From positions 744,001-808,000 of the forward strand of contig CAVWRJ010000013.1 in NCBI GenBank assembly GCA_963757335.1: 64,000 nucleotides of DNA, read 5' to 3'. A program made the position numbers and the translations under genes. Shown piece after piece: positions 11,632 to 20,111 of the stretch. The notes under the pieces were generated by a model. It was not told the origin of the DNA and made no database searches. It was given only the letters and a program-made list of their open reading frames with translations. The DNA comes from DASQPA01 sp963757335. GTDB lineage: Bacteria; Acidobacteriota; Thermoanaerobaculia; Multivoradales; UBA5704. Each line of letters opens with the position of its first letter. The first letter of the stretch is position 1.

Positions 11632-13239
11632 TTGACCCTGAAGCTCGTCGCCACCATCGGAAATCAGACGGTCACCCTCCCCCGAGGGCGGGTGCTCCTG
11701 GTCGGCCGCTCGATCGCCTGCGATCTCCCGGTGCGCGACCCCAGCGTCTCGCGCCAGCACGCGGAGCTGGCGATCGACCCCGCGGGGGAGGGCCTCGCGG
11801 TGAGCGACCTGGGCTCGATGAACGGCACCTTCGTCAACGGCGAGAGGGTGACGCAGGCGACCGCGCTGCCGGGGGAGCAGGTCGCCTTCGGCCGCTCGGT
11901 CTTCGAGCTCAAGGAGGAAGCGGACGAGATCCAGGAGACCCCGGTCGAGCCCGACGTCGGCGCCCTGGACGCCACGATCCTCCGCCGGGTGCCGGTCGCC
12001 GGGCCGGCCGACATCGCGGCCCGGGTGTCGGCCCCCCACGGCCGCTCGCGGCTGCGGATCGGCGGCCAGTCGCAGGAGGAGCGCCAGGGCCGCCGCCTCG
12101 CTCTCTTCCTGGACATCGCCAAGGAGCTCTCCGTCCAGTCCGATCTCGACCGCCTGCTCGACAAGGTGGTCGACCTCACCTTCCAGGTGATGAGCGTCGA
12201 CCGGGTGGCCATCCTCATGCTCACCCCGGCGGGCGAGCTCGTCCCCCGGGTCTCGCTCTGCCGGGTGGACGGCCGCGGCGCGGTCTGGCACGTGCCGGAG
12301 GCTCTCGCCCGGGAGGCGATCGCCGAGCGCACCGCCCTCCTGATCGAGAACGCCCCGGCGGACGACCGCTTCGACAGCTCGCTGACCGCCGAGCGGGGGG
12401 ACGTCCAGAGCGCCATGTGCGCCCCGCTCTTCGGCAACGCGGGGACGGCGCTCGGGCTCATCTACCTCGACAGCCTGACGGCCCCGGGCTCCTTTTCCGA
12501 CGAGGACCTGGAGTTTCTCTCCTCCTTCTCGGGGATGGTCTCGGTGGCGATCGAGAACAGCCAGCTGGTCGAGCGGGTGCGCCGGGAGGCCCTGGTGCTG
12601 TCGAATTTTCAGCGCTACTTCGCCCCCGAGCTGGCAGAGGAGATCGCCGCCCAGGAGGGGGAGATCCGGCTCGGCGGGATGAAACGCCAGGCGGTCGTCA
12701 TGTTCGCCGACATCCGCGGCTTCACCGCCCTTTCTGAAGAGCTCTCCCCGGACGAGATCGCCTCGCTCCTCAACGAGTACTTTACCGAGATGGTCGAGAT
12801 CGTCTTCGAGCACGGCGGCGCCCTCGACAAGTTCATGGGCGACGCCATGATGGCGATCTGGGGGGCGCCCCTGGCCCACCCCGACGACCCCGACCGCGCG
12901 GCGCGGGCGGCGATCGAGATGCAGCGGGCGCTCGAACGGCTGAACGAGGAGTGGAGCGGCCAGGGGCGGCGCCCCCTGGCGGTGGGGATCGGCCTCCAGG
13001 CCGGCGAGGTCTTCGCCGGCAACATCGGCAGCGACCGCCGGCTCGAATACACGGTGATCGGCGATGCCGTCAACACCGCCGCCCGGCTCTGCTCCGAGGC
13101 CGGCCCCGGCGAGATCCTGATCGGCGAGGCCCTCCACCAGATCCTCGAAGCCCCCCCGAGCGTCACCGCCCTCCCGCCCCTCCAGCTCAAGGGCAAGGCG
13201 CAGCCGGTGGCGGTCTACCGGGTGGAGTGGGGGACGTGA
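11632..13239 (+). CDS. FHA-GAF-class III nucleotide cyclase
   Basis: 535 aa, soluble. An N-terminal FHA phosphothreonine-binding domain (residues about 20-95) shows GRSIACDLPVRDPSVSRQHAEL and DLGSMNGTFVNGERV. A GAF sensor domain follows (about 155-310). The C-terminal class III cyclase domain (about 355-530) shows VVMFADIRGFTALSE, KFMGDAMMAIWGAP and EYTVIGDAVNTAARL; both metal-binding aspartates (FADIRG and MGDAM) are present, so it should make cAMP or cGMP. The start is TTG, with GAGG seven bases upstream. The combination suggests cyclase activity gated by a phosphorylated partner and a small ligand. No neighbouring kinase or cAMP-binding protein is seen. Confidence 0.92.
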   Translation: MTLKLVATIGNQTVTLPRGRVLLVGRSIACDLPVRDPSVSRQHAELAIDPAGEGLAVSDLGSMNGTFVNGERVTQATALPGEQVAFGRSVFELKEEADEIQETPVEPDVGALDATILRRVPVAGPADIAARVSAPHGRSRLRIGGQSQEERQGRRLALFLDIAKELSVQSDLDRLLDKVVDLTFQVMSVDRVAILMLTPAGELVPRVSLCRVDGRGAVWHVPEALAREAIAERTALLIENAPADDRFDSSLTAERGDVQSAMCAPLFGNAGTALGLIYLDSLTAPGSFSDEDLEFLSSFSGMVSVAIENSQLVERVRREALVLSNFQRYFAPELAEEIAAQEGEIRLGGMKRQAVVMFADIRGFTALSEELSPDEIASLLNEYFTEMVEIVFEHGGALDKFMGDAMMAIWGAPLAHPDDPDRAARAAIEMQRALERLNEEWSGQGRRPLAVGIGLQAGEVFAGNIGSDRRLEYTVIGDAVNTAARLCSEAGPGEILIGEALHQILEAPPSVTALPPLQLKGKAQPVAVYRVEWGT

Positions 13240-13270
13240 TTTTTATCGGACGGCTCGACCCGGCGGCGGC

Positions 13271-16081
13271 CTACCGCGCCGACTGCACGACCCGCAGCCC
13301 CACATAATTCGCCCCCGGCAGATCGTCGCTCCGCGGATCGGTCGGCCGGTCGGCGCTCGGGCCGACTGGAATGCCTTTGCCCTTCTCCCCGGTCGCCCAC
13401 TCGGCGGCGTTGCCGTCGAGGTCGAAGACCGGATCGTCTCCCGCGCCGGCGAGGCTCCCCACCGGGAGAAGGAGGGGGGCGGAGCCTGGGAGGCTCTTGA
13501 CCTCCGTCTCGATCTCCTTGCGATCGTGAGGGTTGGGGGCGTAGCCCGCCCAGCGGTCGAGGGTGTTGCCGCCGGTTCCTCCCGCCACCTCGGCTAAATC
13601 CCGGGCCTCCTCCTCGGTGGGGAGCCGGAAGGGCTTCCCGGTCGTCCTGGCGAGCCAGGCGACGTACTCCTTCGCCCGCTCGTAGGAGAGGCCCGTCATG
13701 GGGAGGTTCTCGCTCCCCGACTCGACCGGTCCCACCTGCCCGATCTGCCCCACCTGAATGCTGGGGTCGAAGGCGGCGAACTGCGCCCGGGTAACCTCGA
13801 AGCGGCCGACCTCCAGGCCGTGGAAGGGGACGGTCTCGGGGAGGAGCAGCCCTTTCTCCAGACGGCCGAAGGCGCTCCCCGACCGCGCCGCCTTGGTGCG
13901 GCCGAGGAGACCCCAGAGCGGGCTGCCGTCCTTGACCGCCGCCCGCCGGGCTCGCGGCTTGCCGAAAAGGTAGCGGTCGAACCAGTCGAGGTCCTCTTCG
14001 AGCTTCCGCCGCTGGTGGGCGACCTTCCCGAGGCTGTGCGGCTCGCCGGGGAAGAGGACCAGCCGGGTGGGGGCCTTGCCGATCTGCTGCAGGGCGCGGA
14101 AGAGCGACCACGACTCGTGGGGGGGAACGTTACGGTCCTCGGTGCCGGCGAAGACGAGGGTCGGGGTGGTCACCTCGGTGAGGCGGAAAAAGGGCGACTT
14201 CTCGACGTAGACCTGCGGCTTCTCCCAGGGCGGGGCGCCGAAGTAGTAGTTATCGAAAGACGCTCCGAAGTCGACGTTTCCCCAGTCGCTGATCCACTCG
14301 ACGTCGGCCGCCCCCACCGAGGCGGCCTTGTAGCGCTGGGAGCGGGTGAGAAGCTCGACGGTGAGGATGCCGCCGTTGCTCCAGCCGGCGCTCGCCAGCC
14401 GCGCCGGATCGGCGAGGCCGCGGGCGATCACCGCGTCCACCCCGGCTTGGAGGTCGGGGATCTCGAGCTCGTAGTAGTGGCCGGCGATCGACTCGACCCA
14501 GGGGAGGCCGTAGCAGGAGCTGCCGTGGTAGTTGGCTTCGAGGACGAAGGCGCCGCGCTGCCGCCAGAGGAGGGCGGGGTCGCTCCAGTCCGCCCGCCAG
14601 CTGTCCCGGTCGCACTCGTTGGGGCCGCCGTGGATCTCCAGGATGAGCGGACGCTTCTCGCCGGCCTTCCAGTCGAGCGGATAGAGGAGGAGACCCTCGA
14701 CCGTATCCCCCTTGGCCCCCGACCAGTGGACGACCTCGACTTTCCCGGTGGGCTTGCCCTTGTAGCCGGGGTTGAGCTCGGCGACCCGGCGCTCGGCGTT
14801 GAGCCGGGTGCCATCGAGCCGCGCCACGTAGGCGGCGGGCGGGGTGTTCGCCGTCGAGGTCTCGTAGACCACGGCGCGGCCGTCCCGGGAGACCGTCCAG
14901 GTGTCGAGGTGGGCGGCGTGCGTGCCGGCCACGTCCTGGCGCTTCCATGCCCCCTGGCGGCCGGTCCGGGTATAGCGCGCCGCCTTGAGGTGGACCCCGT
15001 CCGCCAGGAGGGCGAGGAAACCGTCGGGGGTCGCCGCGTAGGCGCCGCCCAGACCGCGCTCCCAGCCCAGATCGACCCGCTCGGTGCGGCCGTCCGCCAG
15101 GGTATGGAAGTAGAGGTCGGTGACGGTCGCCGTCCGGTAGGTGGGGTGGCTGCTGCGGTCGTCGGCGAAGTAGAAGCCGGAGGAGTCGACAGCCCAGCGC
15201 ACGTCGTGCGGCACGCGGCCGGCACCCTCGAAGAGGCGCTGCCGGGCACCGGTCGCCACGTCGATCAGGTAGGTGCGGGGCGGGATCTTCTGGTCGAACT
15301 TGTAGGACAGGCTCTGCTCGGCGCTGGCGACGGCGAAGCGGCCGTCGGGCGAGACGTCGATCGAGTCGATCCAGTCGTCATTGGCGGTCAGCCGGCGGAC
15401 ATCGCGGCCGTCGCGCGAGACCTTGAACAGGCGGACCGGCGGCTCGTTCTCGGCGTCGTCGACGACGATCGCCGTGTCCTGCCGTTCCTTTCTCTCCTGC
15501 TCGTTGAAGCTCGGCGACTCCTTGGCGAGGACCAGGAGGGTGTCGTCGTCGATCCAGTCGAAGTCGAGAACGTCGCGGTCGAAGCGGGTGACCGGAAAGG
15601 CCTCGCCGCCGGCCACCGGGATGATCCAGAGCTGGGTCTCGGCCTCTTCCGACTCGGCGGCGGCGGTATTTGCGGCATTGGCAGCGGTGGCGGCGGTGGC
15701 AGCGCCGCCGACGGCGGCGGGGACCGGCTTGCGCTCGGTCAGCGGCCGGTTGGAGAGGAAACCCAGCTCTTTCCCGTCGGGGGAGAAGGCGGGGCGGGCG
15801 ACCAGGTCGGTGCCGCGGGTGAGCTCGATCGACTGGGCGGTGCGGAGGCGGGTCAGCCAGAGGTTGGCGATCCGCACCTCCTCCTCGCCGGACTTCTCGG
15901 CGCCGACCTTGACCCAGGCGGCGAGATCGCCGGCGCGGGACACCGTCCAGTCCTCGGCCCCCTCGGCGAGGACGAGGTCGTCGACCGTCCAGCGCTCGGC
16001 CGCCCGGGAGCGCGCCGGGACGAGGAGGAGCGCCAGGGAGAGGCCGAGGCCGAAAACGAGGAGACGCGAGCGCTGCCCCAC
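13271..16081 (-). CDS. secreted S9 prolyl-oligopeptidase-type peptidase fused to an FGE-sulfatase-like domain
   Basis: 936 aa, GTG start eight bases after the VOC gene stop. A signal peptide is followed by a beta-propeller (about 35-440) with TolB-like FSPDGKELGFLSNR repeats, and then an S9 hydrolase domain (about 450-700) with nucleophile GWSNGG, Asp in GTEDRNVPP and His in GEPHSLG. After about residue 735 comes an FGE/SUMF1-like domain: VGRFEVTRAQFAAF, PMTGLSYERAKEYVAWLAR, PFRLPTEEEARDLAE, VFDLDGNAAEWATG and YVGLRVVQ. FGE-like domains make formylglycine or act as lectin-like modules; its role on a peptidase is unknown. The propeller has an Ala/Thr/Asn-rich insert (15661-15714), and the FGE part has three 9-bp repeats (13730-13756). 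Confidence 0.88.
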   Translation of the reverse strand: MGQRSRLLVFGLGLSLALLLVPARSRAAERWTVDDLVLAEGAEDWTVSRAGDLAAWVKVGAEKSGEEEVRIANLWLTRLRTAQSIELTRGTDLVARPAFSPDGKELGFLSNRPLTERKPVPAAVGGAATAATAANAANTAAAESEEAETQLWIIPVAGGEAFPVTRFDRDVLDFDWIDDDTLLVLAKESPSFNEQERKERQDTAIVVDDAENEPPVRLFKVSRDGRDVRRLTANDDWIDSIDVSPDGRFAVASAEQSLSYKFDQKIPPRTYLIDVATGARQRLFEGAGRVPHDVRWAVDSSGFYFADDRSSHPTYRTATVTDLYFHTLADGRTERVDLGWERGLGGAYAATPDGFLALLADGVHLKAARYTRTGRQGAWKRQDVAGTHAAHLDTWTVSRDGRAVVYETSTANTPPAAYVARLDGTRLNAERRVAELNPGYKGKPTGKVEVVHWSGAKGDTVEGLLLYPLDWKAGEKRPLILEIHGGPNECDRDSWRADWSDPALLWRQRGAFVLEANYHGSSCYGLPWVESIAGHYYELEIPDLQAGVDAVIARGLADPARLASAGWSNGGILTVELLTRSQRYKAASVGAADVEWISDWGNVDFGASFDNYYFGAPPWEKPQVYVEKSPFFRLTEVTTPTLVFAGTEDRNVPPHESWSLFRALQQIGKAPTRLVLFPGEPHSLGKVAHQRRKLEEDLDWFDRYLFGKPRARRAAVKDGSPLWGLLGRTKAARSGSAFGRLEKGLLLPETVPFHGLEVGRFEVTRAQFAAFDPSIQVGQIGQVGPVESGSENLPMTGLSYERAKEYVAWLARTTGKPFRLPTEEEARDLAEVAGGTGGNTLDRWAGYAPNPHDRKEIETEVKSLPGSAPLLLPVGSLAGAGDDPVFDLDGNAAEWATGEKGKGIPVGPSADRPTDPRSDDLPGANYVGLRVVQSAR

Positions 16082-16089
16082 TCCCAGGA

Positions 16090-16497
16090 TCAGGCCTCCG
16101 CCTGGCGGTAGACGATCTTGACGCCGTCGGGGTCGTGGGTCTCGAAGATGAGGGCGCCGTCGTCCTCGTGCCGCAACCCCCCGGGGATGTTCTTGTCGCG
16201 CTGGAGCAGCTCCTCATAGGCCTTCTCGGCCGAGGGCACGACGAAGGTGAGGGTCAGCTTCTGCTGCGGACCCTGGTACTCGAAGACCTCGTCCCGGCCG
16301 CGCGGAGCGGCGCCGGCAGCGGCCGCCGGCCGGCCGAGCACCTCGACCATGGCGCTTCCGGCCTGGTAGATGGCGCCCCGGGAGACCTCGCCCTCCCAAC
16401 TCTGGAGCCGGGGGAGAGACAGGCTCTCGCCATAGAAGCGGCAGGTGCGCTCGAAGTTCTTGGCCCGGACCACTACGCGAAACTGCCGGATCTCCAT
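16090..16497 (-). CDS. VOC (glyoxalase/bleomycin-resistance fold) protein
   Basis: 135 aa. The start MEIRQFRVVVRAKNFERTCRFYGESL and the ending DGALIFETHDPDGVKIVY are the paired beta-alpha-beta-beta-beta modules of the vicinal oxygen chelate fold. The metal ligands are not complete in an obvious way (Glu in FETHDPDG is present), so enzymatic activity is uncertain. The ATG at 16497 is preferred because GAGGAGAG lies upstream; the frame stays open for 22 more residues without such a site. It overlaps nothing, but the S9-FGE gene starts 8 bases after its stop, so the two form an operon. Confidence 0.82.
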   Translation of the reverse strand: MEIRQFRVVVRAKNFERTCRFYGESLSLPRLQSWEGEVSRGAIYQAGSAMVEVLGRPAAAAGAAPRGRDEVFEYQGPQQKLTLTFVVPSAEKAYEELLQRDKNIPGGLRHEDDGALIFETHDPDGVKIVYRQAEA

Positions 16498-16675
16498 CGC
16501 TCTCTCCTCATGTCTCCCCGCCGGCGGTCGGCCGCGCGGTCTGGTGCCTTCTGGCCCCAGCATTTACCACACTCGGCAAGCGAGTTTCAAAGTGGCGGGC
16601 CGCCACCACCCCCTCAAGGTGGCGTATATTCTTAGCCGCCGAGGGAGATCTTTCCATCGGGAAGGGAGCTGAACG

Positions 16676-17779
16676 ATGAGAGTTCTCCACTGGATGGGCC
16701 GGTTCTGCGCGATCGCCACCACCGTTGCCAGCATGGCCGGCATCGTCGGCATTGCCAGCGCGGCCGTCGTTCCGGCCAGCGCCCGGGCGGAGGAGGGGCC
16801 GCGGTGTGAGGAGATGTCGTTCTCCGTCACCCTTTCTCCGAGCGACGCCCAGTCCTACCACGTCTTCGGCGTCCTCTGCTCCCGCGACGGCCTCCGGCAC
16901 CAGACGTTCCAGATCACCTTGCATGGCGCTACCTACAGCCATCTCTACTGGGATTGGCCCTTCGAGCCCGAGATCTACTCCTACGTGCGCCGGGCCACGG
17001 CGGCGGGCTACGCGGTCCTCGACCTCGACCGGATCGGGATCGGCCGGAGCGATCACCCGCCCGCGGCGGCGGTCGACACCGCGGCCAACGCCTACGTGGT
17101 CCACCAGATCGTCCAGGCGCTCCGAGGAGGAGACCGGGTCGTGCCCGGATTCGGCCGGGTCCACGCCGAACGGGTGGCGCTCGTCGGCCACTCCCTGGGC
17201 TCGCTGACCGCGATCGAGGAGGCGGCCACCTACGGCGACGTGGACGGCGTCGTGCTGACCGGCGCGTCGCACACCGTGACGCCGCTCCTGGGAGAGAGCG
17301 CGGTGGACTTCTATCCGGCGAGCCTCGATCCGCGCTTCGCGGGCCGAAACCTCCCCGACGGCTACCTGACGACGCTCCCCGGCACGCGCGCCATCTTCTA
17401 CCAGGCGCCGTTCTACGACCCCCGGGTCTTCGCGCTGGACGAGAAGACCAAGGAGACCGTCACCGTGGCGGAGCTCACCACGGGCCTCTCGGCGCTCGGC
17501 CTGTCGGGCGGAATCCACGTCCCGGTGCTCGTCATGGTGGGCGATTTGGATCTCGCTTTCTGCAATGCGCCGTCCTGCTCGGCGTCCGGCAGCCTCGCGA
17601 GCGAGCCGAGCTTCTATCCGGCGGACGCCTGCGCGGAGGCGGTGGCCATCCCGGCATCGGGGCACGACTTGAACCTGCATTACACGGCCCCGCTCACCTA
17701 CTTCACCCTCCTGCGGTGGATGGACGCGCGGGTCGGCCGCGATTCGAACGCGCCGCCGCCGGTGCCCTGCCGGCGGTAG
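16676..17779 (+). CDS. secreted alpha/beta hydrolase
   Basis: 367 aa. A long signal peptide ends near VVPASARAEE. The mature part is an alpha/beta hydrolase with the nucleophile elbow VALVGHSLGS, an oxyanion-side segment ITLHGATYSHLYWD, an acid in VMVGDLDLAF and the likely catalytic His in IPASGHDLNLHY. Several cysteines (CEEMSF, VLCSRDG, FCNAPSCSAS, DACAEA) fit disulfides outside the cytoplasm. Substrate unknown; esterase or lipase-like is the reasonable guess. The signal peptide contains short GGCAT(C/T)G repeats (16738-16755). AAGGGA lies before the ATG. The first repeat island starts 13 bases after the stop. Confidence 0.85.
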   Translation: MRVLHWMGRFCAIATTVASMAGIVGIASAAVVPASARAEEGPRCEEMSFSVTLSPSDAQSYHVFGVLCSRDGLRHQTFQITLHGATYSHLYWDWPFEPEIYSYVRRATAAGYAVLDLDRIGIGRSDHPPAAAVDTAANAYVVHQIVQALRGGDRVVPGFGRVHAERVALVGHSLGSLTAIEEAATYGDVDGVVLTGASHTVTPLLGESAVDFYPASLDPRFAGRNLPDGYLTTLPGTRAIFYQAPFYDPRVFALDEKTKETVTVAELTTGLSALGLSGGIHVPVLVMVGDLDLAFCNAPSCSASGSLASEPSFYPADACAEAVAIPASGHDLNLHYTAPLTYFTLLRWMDARVGRDSNAPPPVPCRR

Positions 17780-17791
17780 GGCGAACGCTTG

Positions 17792-18180
17792 GAGGAGCAG
17801 AAACTTAAAAGCCAGGCCGAAACGCCGTAAACTCAAGTTTAACGCCCCTAAGCTCGAGTAAAACCGCCCAAAACTCGAGTTGCCCCTGCCTAAACTGGAA
17901 TAGGCAGCCCCTAAACTCGAATTGGGCCTGCGTAAACTGAAATAGGACGCCCCAAAACTCTCTTTGCCCCCGCCTAAACTGAAATACGGAGCCCCAAAAC
18001 TCGAGTTTCTCCACGGAAAACTGAAACTCGGGGCCCCTAAACCCAGGTTATCGACGTTCCGCGGCGGGTTGGCGGCGTTTCGACCGACGCCGGAGGCGGC
18101 GCGACCGGAGTTTAGGGGAGCCCAACCCCGCTTGGCGACCGGCGGAGCCGAGTTGGAGGCGCCGGAGCGGTCGTTTTAGA
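17792..18180. repeat. repeat island 1: 35-bp anchor plus degenerate 42-bp minisatellite
   Basis: The island starts with an anchor (17792-17826, GAGGAGCAGAAACTTAAAAG then CCAGGCCGAAACGCC) identical to 45481-45515. Then, on the minus strand, come about five degenerate 42-base units to about 18050, each made of half-units with cores TTTCAGTTTAGG and GAGTTTNGGGGC. After a GC-rich spacer the core appears on the plus strand (GGAGTTTAGGGGAG, 18107-18120). Together with 18181-18401 it fills the 622-base gap before the amidase. No protein gene is supported here. Confidence 0.85.
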
Positions 18181-18221
18181 CTCTCCCGGCGGACTTAGGC
18201 GACGATGATTCGCGTACCGTC

Positions 18222-18301
18222 GCCCCTTCGGGGCTGGAATCTGAATGAACCTGCTTCCTGGGGCTCGCGCCCCAGGCTACCAACCTTTGCCCCTTCGGGG
18301 C
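18222..18301. other. cluster of three stable hairpins, two with UUCG loops
   Basis: GCCCC-TTCG-GGGC occurs twice (18222-18234 and 18289-18301), flanking CCTGGGGC-TCGC-GCCCCAGG (18257-18276). C(UUCG)G tetraloop stems are unusually stable in RNA. This could be a dispersed repeat or a structured RNA in the leader of the amidase gene. No T-tract is seen, so a terminator is less likely. Confidence 0.5.
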
Positions 18302-18385
18302 AGTCCTCCAGAGAGATCTTGCCTCTGCCCGAGATTCGAGACGCGACGACTCTGACGAGACCCTGAGGGCCGGGACCCGCCGACC

Positions 18386-18415
18386 CAAGAGGACAGAGCA
18401 AGTGGTATCCTCTTG
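18386..18415 (+). promoter_or_regulatory. hairpin pairing the amidase Shine-Dalgarno site
   Basis: CAAGAGGA (18386-18393) and TCCTCTTG (18408-18415) are exact complements around a 14-base loop that holds the GTG start at 18402. AAGAGGA is the ribosome-binding site, so folding would hide both it and the start codon. The sequence shows the pairing; regulation is inferred. Confidence 0.4.
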
Positions 18416-20111
18416 CGCCGTGACCCGCCGCCGGCCCCTGGCCTCCCTGCCGCTCCTCCTCCTGCTCGTCCCGGTCCTGTTGCTCGCCCAGGCGGCGGCG
18501 ACGCCGACGGTGACCCTCGACGGGCGCGAGATCCGGGTCCCGGTGAGCCTCGCCGGAGGGGGACCGCTCTTCGGCCTGAAAGCCCTGACCGAGGCCCTGG
18601 GCGGCGAGCTCGTCCCCGGGGAGACGGGGGAGAGCTACACGCTCAAGATCGGCGGCAAGGAGGTCGTCGTCGGCCTGGGGAGCGCCGTCGTCACGGTGGG
18701 CGACACCATCGTCTCCCTCTCCCAGCCGCCGACCCGGGGCGAGGGCGGTCTCGCCGTCCCCCTGGACTTCCTCGGCAAGACCTTCGGCGACCTTGCGGGC
18801 TTCTCGTTCGACTGGCGCCCCGAGCAGCAGCGGCTGGCGATCGGCCGGCGGAGCGCCCGCGAGCTGCCGGTGACACTCGACGTCGTCCACCTCCAGGGGA
18901 TGACGACGGTCGTCCTCCAGTTCAGCGACGTGCCGCACTATCACTTGAACCAGCAGCCGGGGCGGGTCGAGGTGCAGATGCTCGCCGACCATCTCGCCGT
19001 CCCCGCGCCGCGCAAGATCGACGATCCCCTGGTCAAGGCGGTCGACATCGCTCCGGAGCGGGTGCGGATCGACCTCGCCCCGGAGGCGGCGGTCGAGAGC
19101 TACACCCTGGAGAACCCCTTCCGGATCGTCTTCGACGTCCACGGCGAGACGACGGCCGCGGCGGCGCCCACCGGCCCGGCCTTCACCCCGCCGCCCCAGG
19201 CGAGCGGCATCCACACGATCGTCATCGACCCCGGCCACGGCGGGACCGAGACCGGGGCGATCGGCCCCGGCGGGGTCCAGGAGAAGGGGCTCACCCTCCT
19301 CCTCGCCCAGGCGCTGGCCAGCCGGCTGCAGCAGAAGCTGCCGGTGCGGGTGGTGCTCACCCACTCGGAGGACGCCAACCTGCCGCTCGACACCCGGGCG
19401 GCGATCGCCAACCAGAACCGGGCCGACCTCTTCATCTCGATCCACTTGAACTCCTCGCTCGGCGCCGGGGCGCACGGGGCGGAGACCTATTTCTTAAGCT
19501 CGCAGGCGACCGACACCCGCGCTGCCAGCGCCGCCAGGTCGGAGAACGCCGAGAAGGCCGCCCAGGAGGGCGCCGCGGGCACTCCTGCCGGTGCCTCCGA
19601 TGCCGCGCAGGACGACCTGCGGCTGATCCTCTGGGACCTGGCGCAGACCCGCCATTTGACCGAGAGCCAGCGCCTGGCGAACCTCATCCAAGGCGAGCTC
19701 AACCAAACCTTGCAGCTCAAGGACCGCGGGGTCAAGCAGGCACCGTTCCGCGTCCTCATGGGGGCGGCGATGCCCGCCGTCCTCGTCGAGGTCGGCTTCC
19801 TGAGCAACCCGGAGGAGGAGGCCAAGCTCCAGGACGCCGCCTACCGGGCCGACCTCGTGGAGGCCCTGGTACGGGCGGTCACCCGCTACAAGGCGCTCGC
19901 CGAGGCGCCCGAGAACCCGGCTGCCCCGGGCAGCACCCCGGGTACCCCGGCAGCTGCCAGCTCCGCCCAACCCGGCGCTCCCCCCATCCCGACCGCCCCG
20001 GCCGCCACTCCGCCGGCCACTCCGCCGGCCGCCTCGCCGGCCGCCCCACCAGCCAAAGCCAAGCCGCCCGCGACGGGGGCGCGCCCGCCCGGCGGAGCGC
20101 GCCAACCATGA
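18402..20111 (+). CDS. N-acetylmuramoyl-L-alanine amidase with AMIN domain (AmiC-like)
   Basis: 569 aa, GTG start with AAGAGGA eight bases upstream. The enzyme cuts the amide bond between MurNAc and the stem peptide, in the periplasm, for daughter-cell separation. Signal peptide; a region resembling a copper-amine-oxidase N-terminal domain (about 35-155); an AMIN septal-targeting domain (about 160-250); and the Amidase_3 catalytic domain (about 267-495). Zinc ligands and the catalytic Glu are visible: His in IDPGHGG, Glu in VQEKGL, His in SIHLNSS and Glu in VEVGFLSN. The C-terminal tail is Pro/Ala-rich with tandem ATPP units. It overlaps the GerMN gene by four bases (ATGA), starting a cell-wall operon with murI. 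Confidence 0.92.
   Translation: MVSSCAVTRRRPLASLPLLLLLVPVLLLAQAAATPTVTLDGREIRVPVSLAGGGPLFGLKALTEALGGELVPGETGESYTLKIGGKEVVVGLGSAVVTVGDTIVSLSQPPTRGEGGLAVPLDFLGKTFGDLAGFSFDWRPEQQRLAIGRRSARELPVTLDVVHLQGMTTVVLQFSDVPHYHLNQQPGRVEVQMLADHLAVPAPRKIDDPLVKAVDIAPERVRIDLAPEAAVESYTLENPFRIVFDVHGETTAAAAPTGPAFTPPPQASGIHTIVIDPGHGGTETGAIGPGGVQEKGLTLLLAQALASRLQQKLPVRVVLTHSEDANLPLDTRAAIANQNRADLFISIHLNSSLGAGAHGAETYFLSSQATDTRAASAARSENAEKAAQEGAAGTPAGASDAAQDDLRLILWDLAQTRHLTESQRLANLIQGELNQTLQLKDRGVKQAPFRVLMGAAMPAVLVEVGFLSNPEEEAKLQDAAYRADLVEALVRAVTRYKALAEAPENPAAPGSTPGTPAAASSAQPGAPPIPTAPAATPPATPPAASPAAPPAKAKPPATGARPPGGARQP

Noticed and set aside
17805..18014. Open frame on the minus strand with a striking 14-residue periodicity (EFWGVLFQFRQGQL type)
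   Set aside because: The periodicity is that of the 42-base DNA repeat. There is only a GTG start, no ribosome-binding site, and the equivalent frame in island 2 contains a stop codon.
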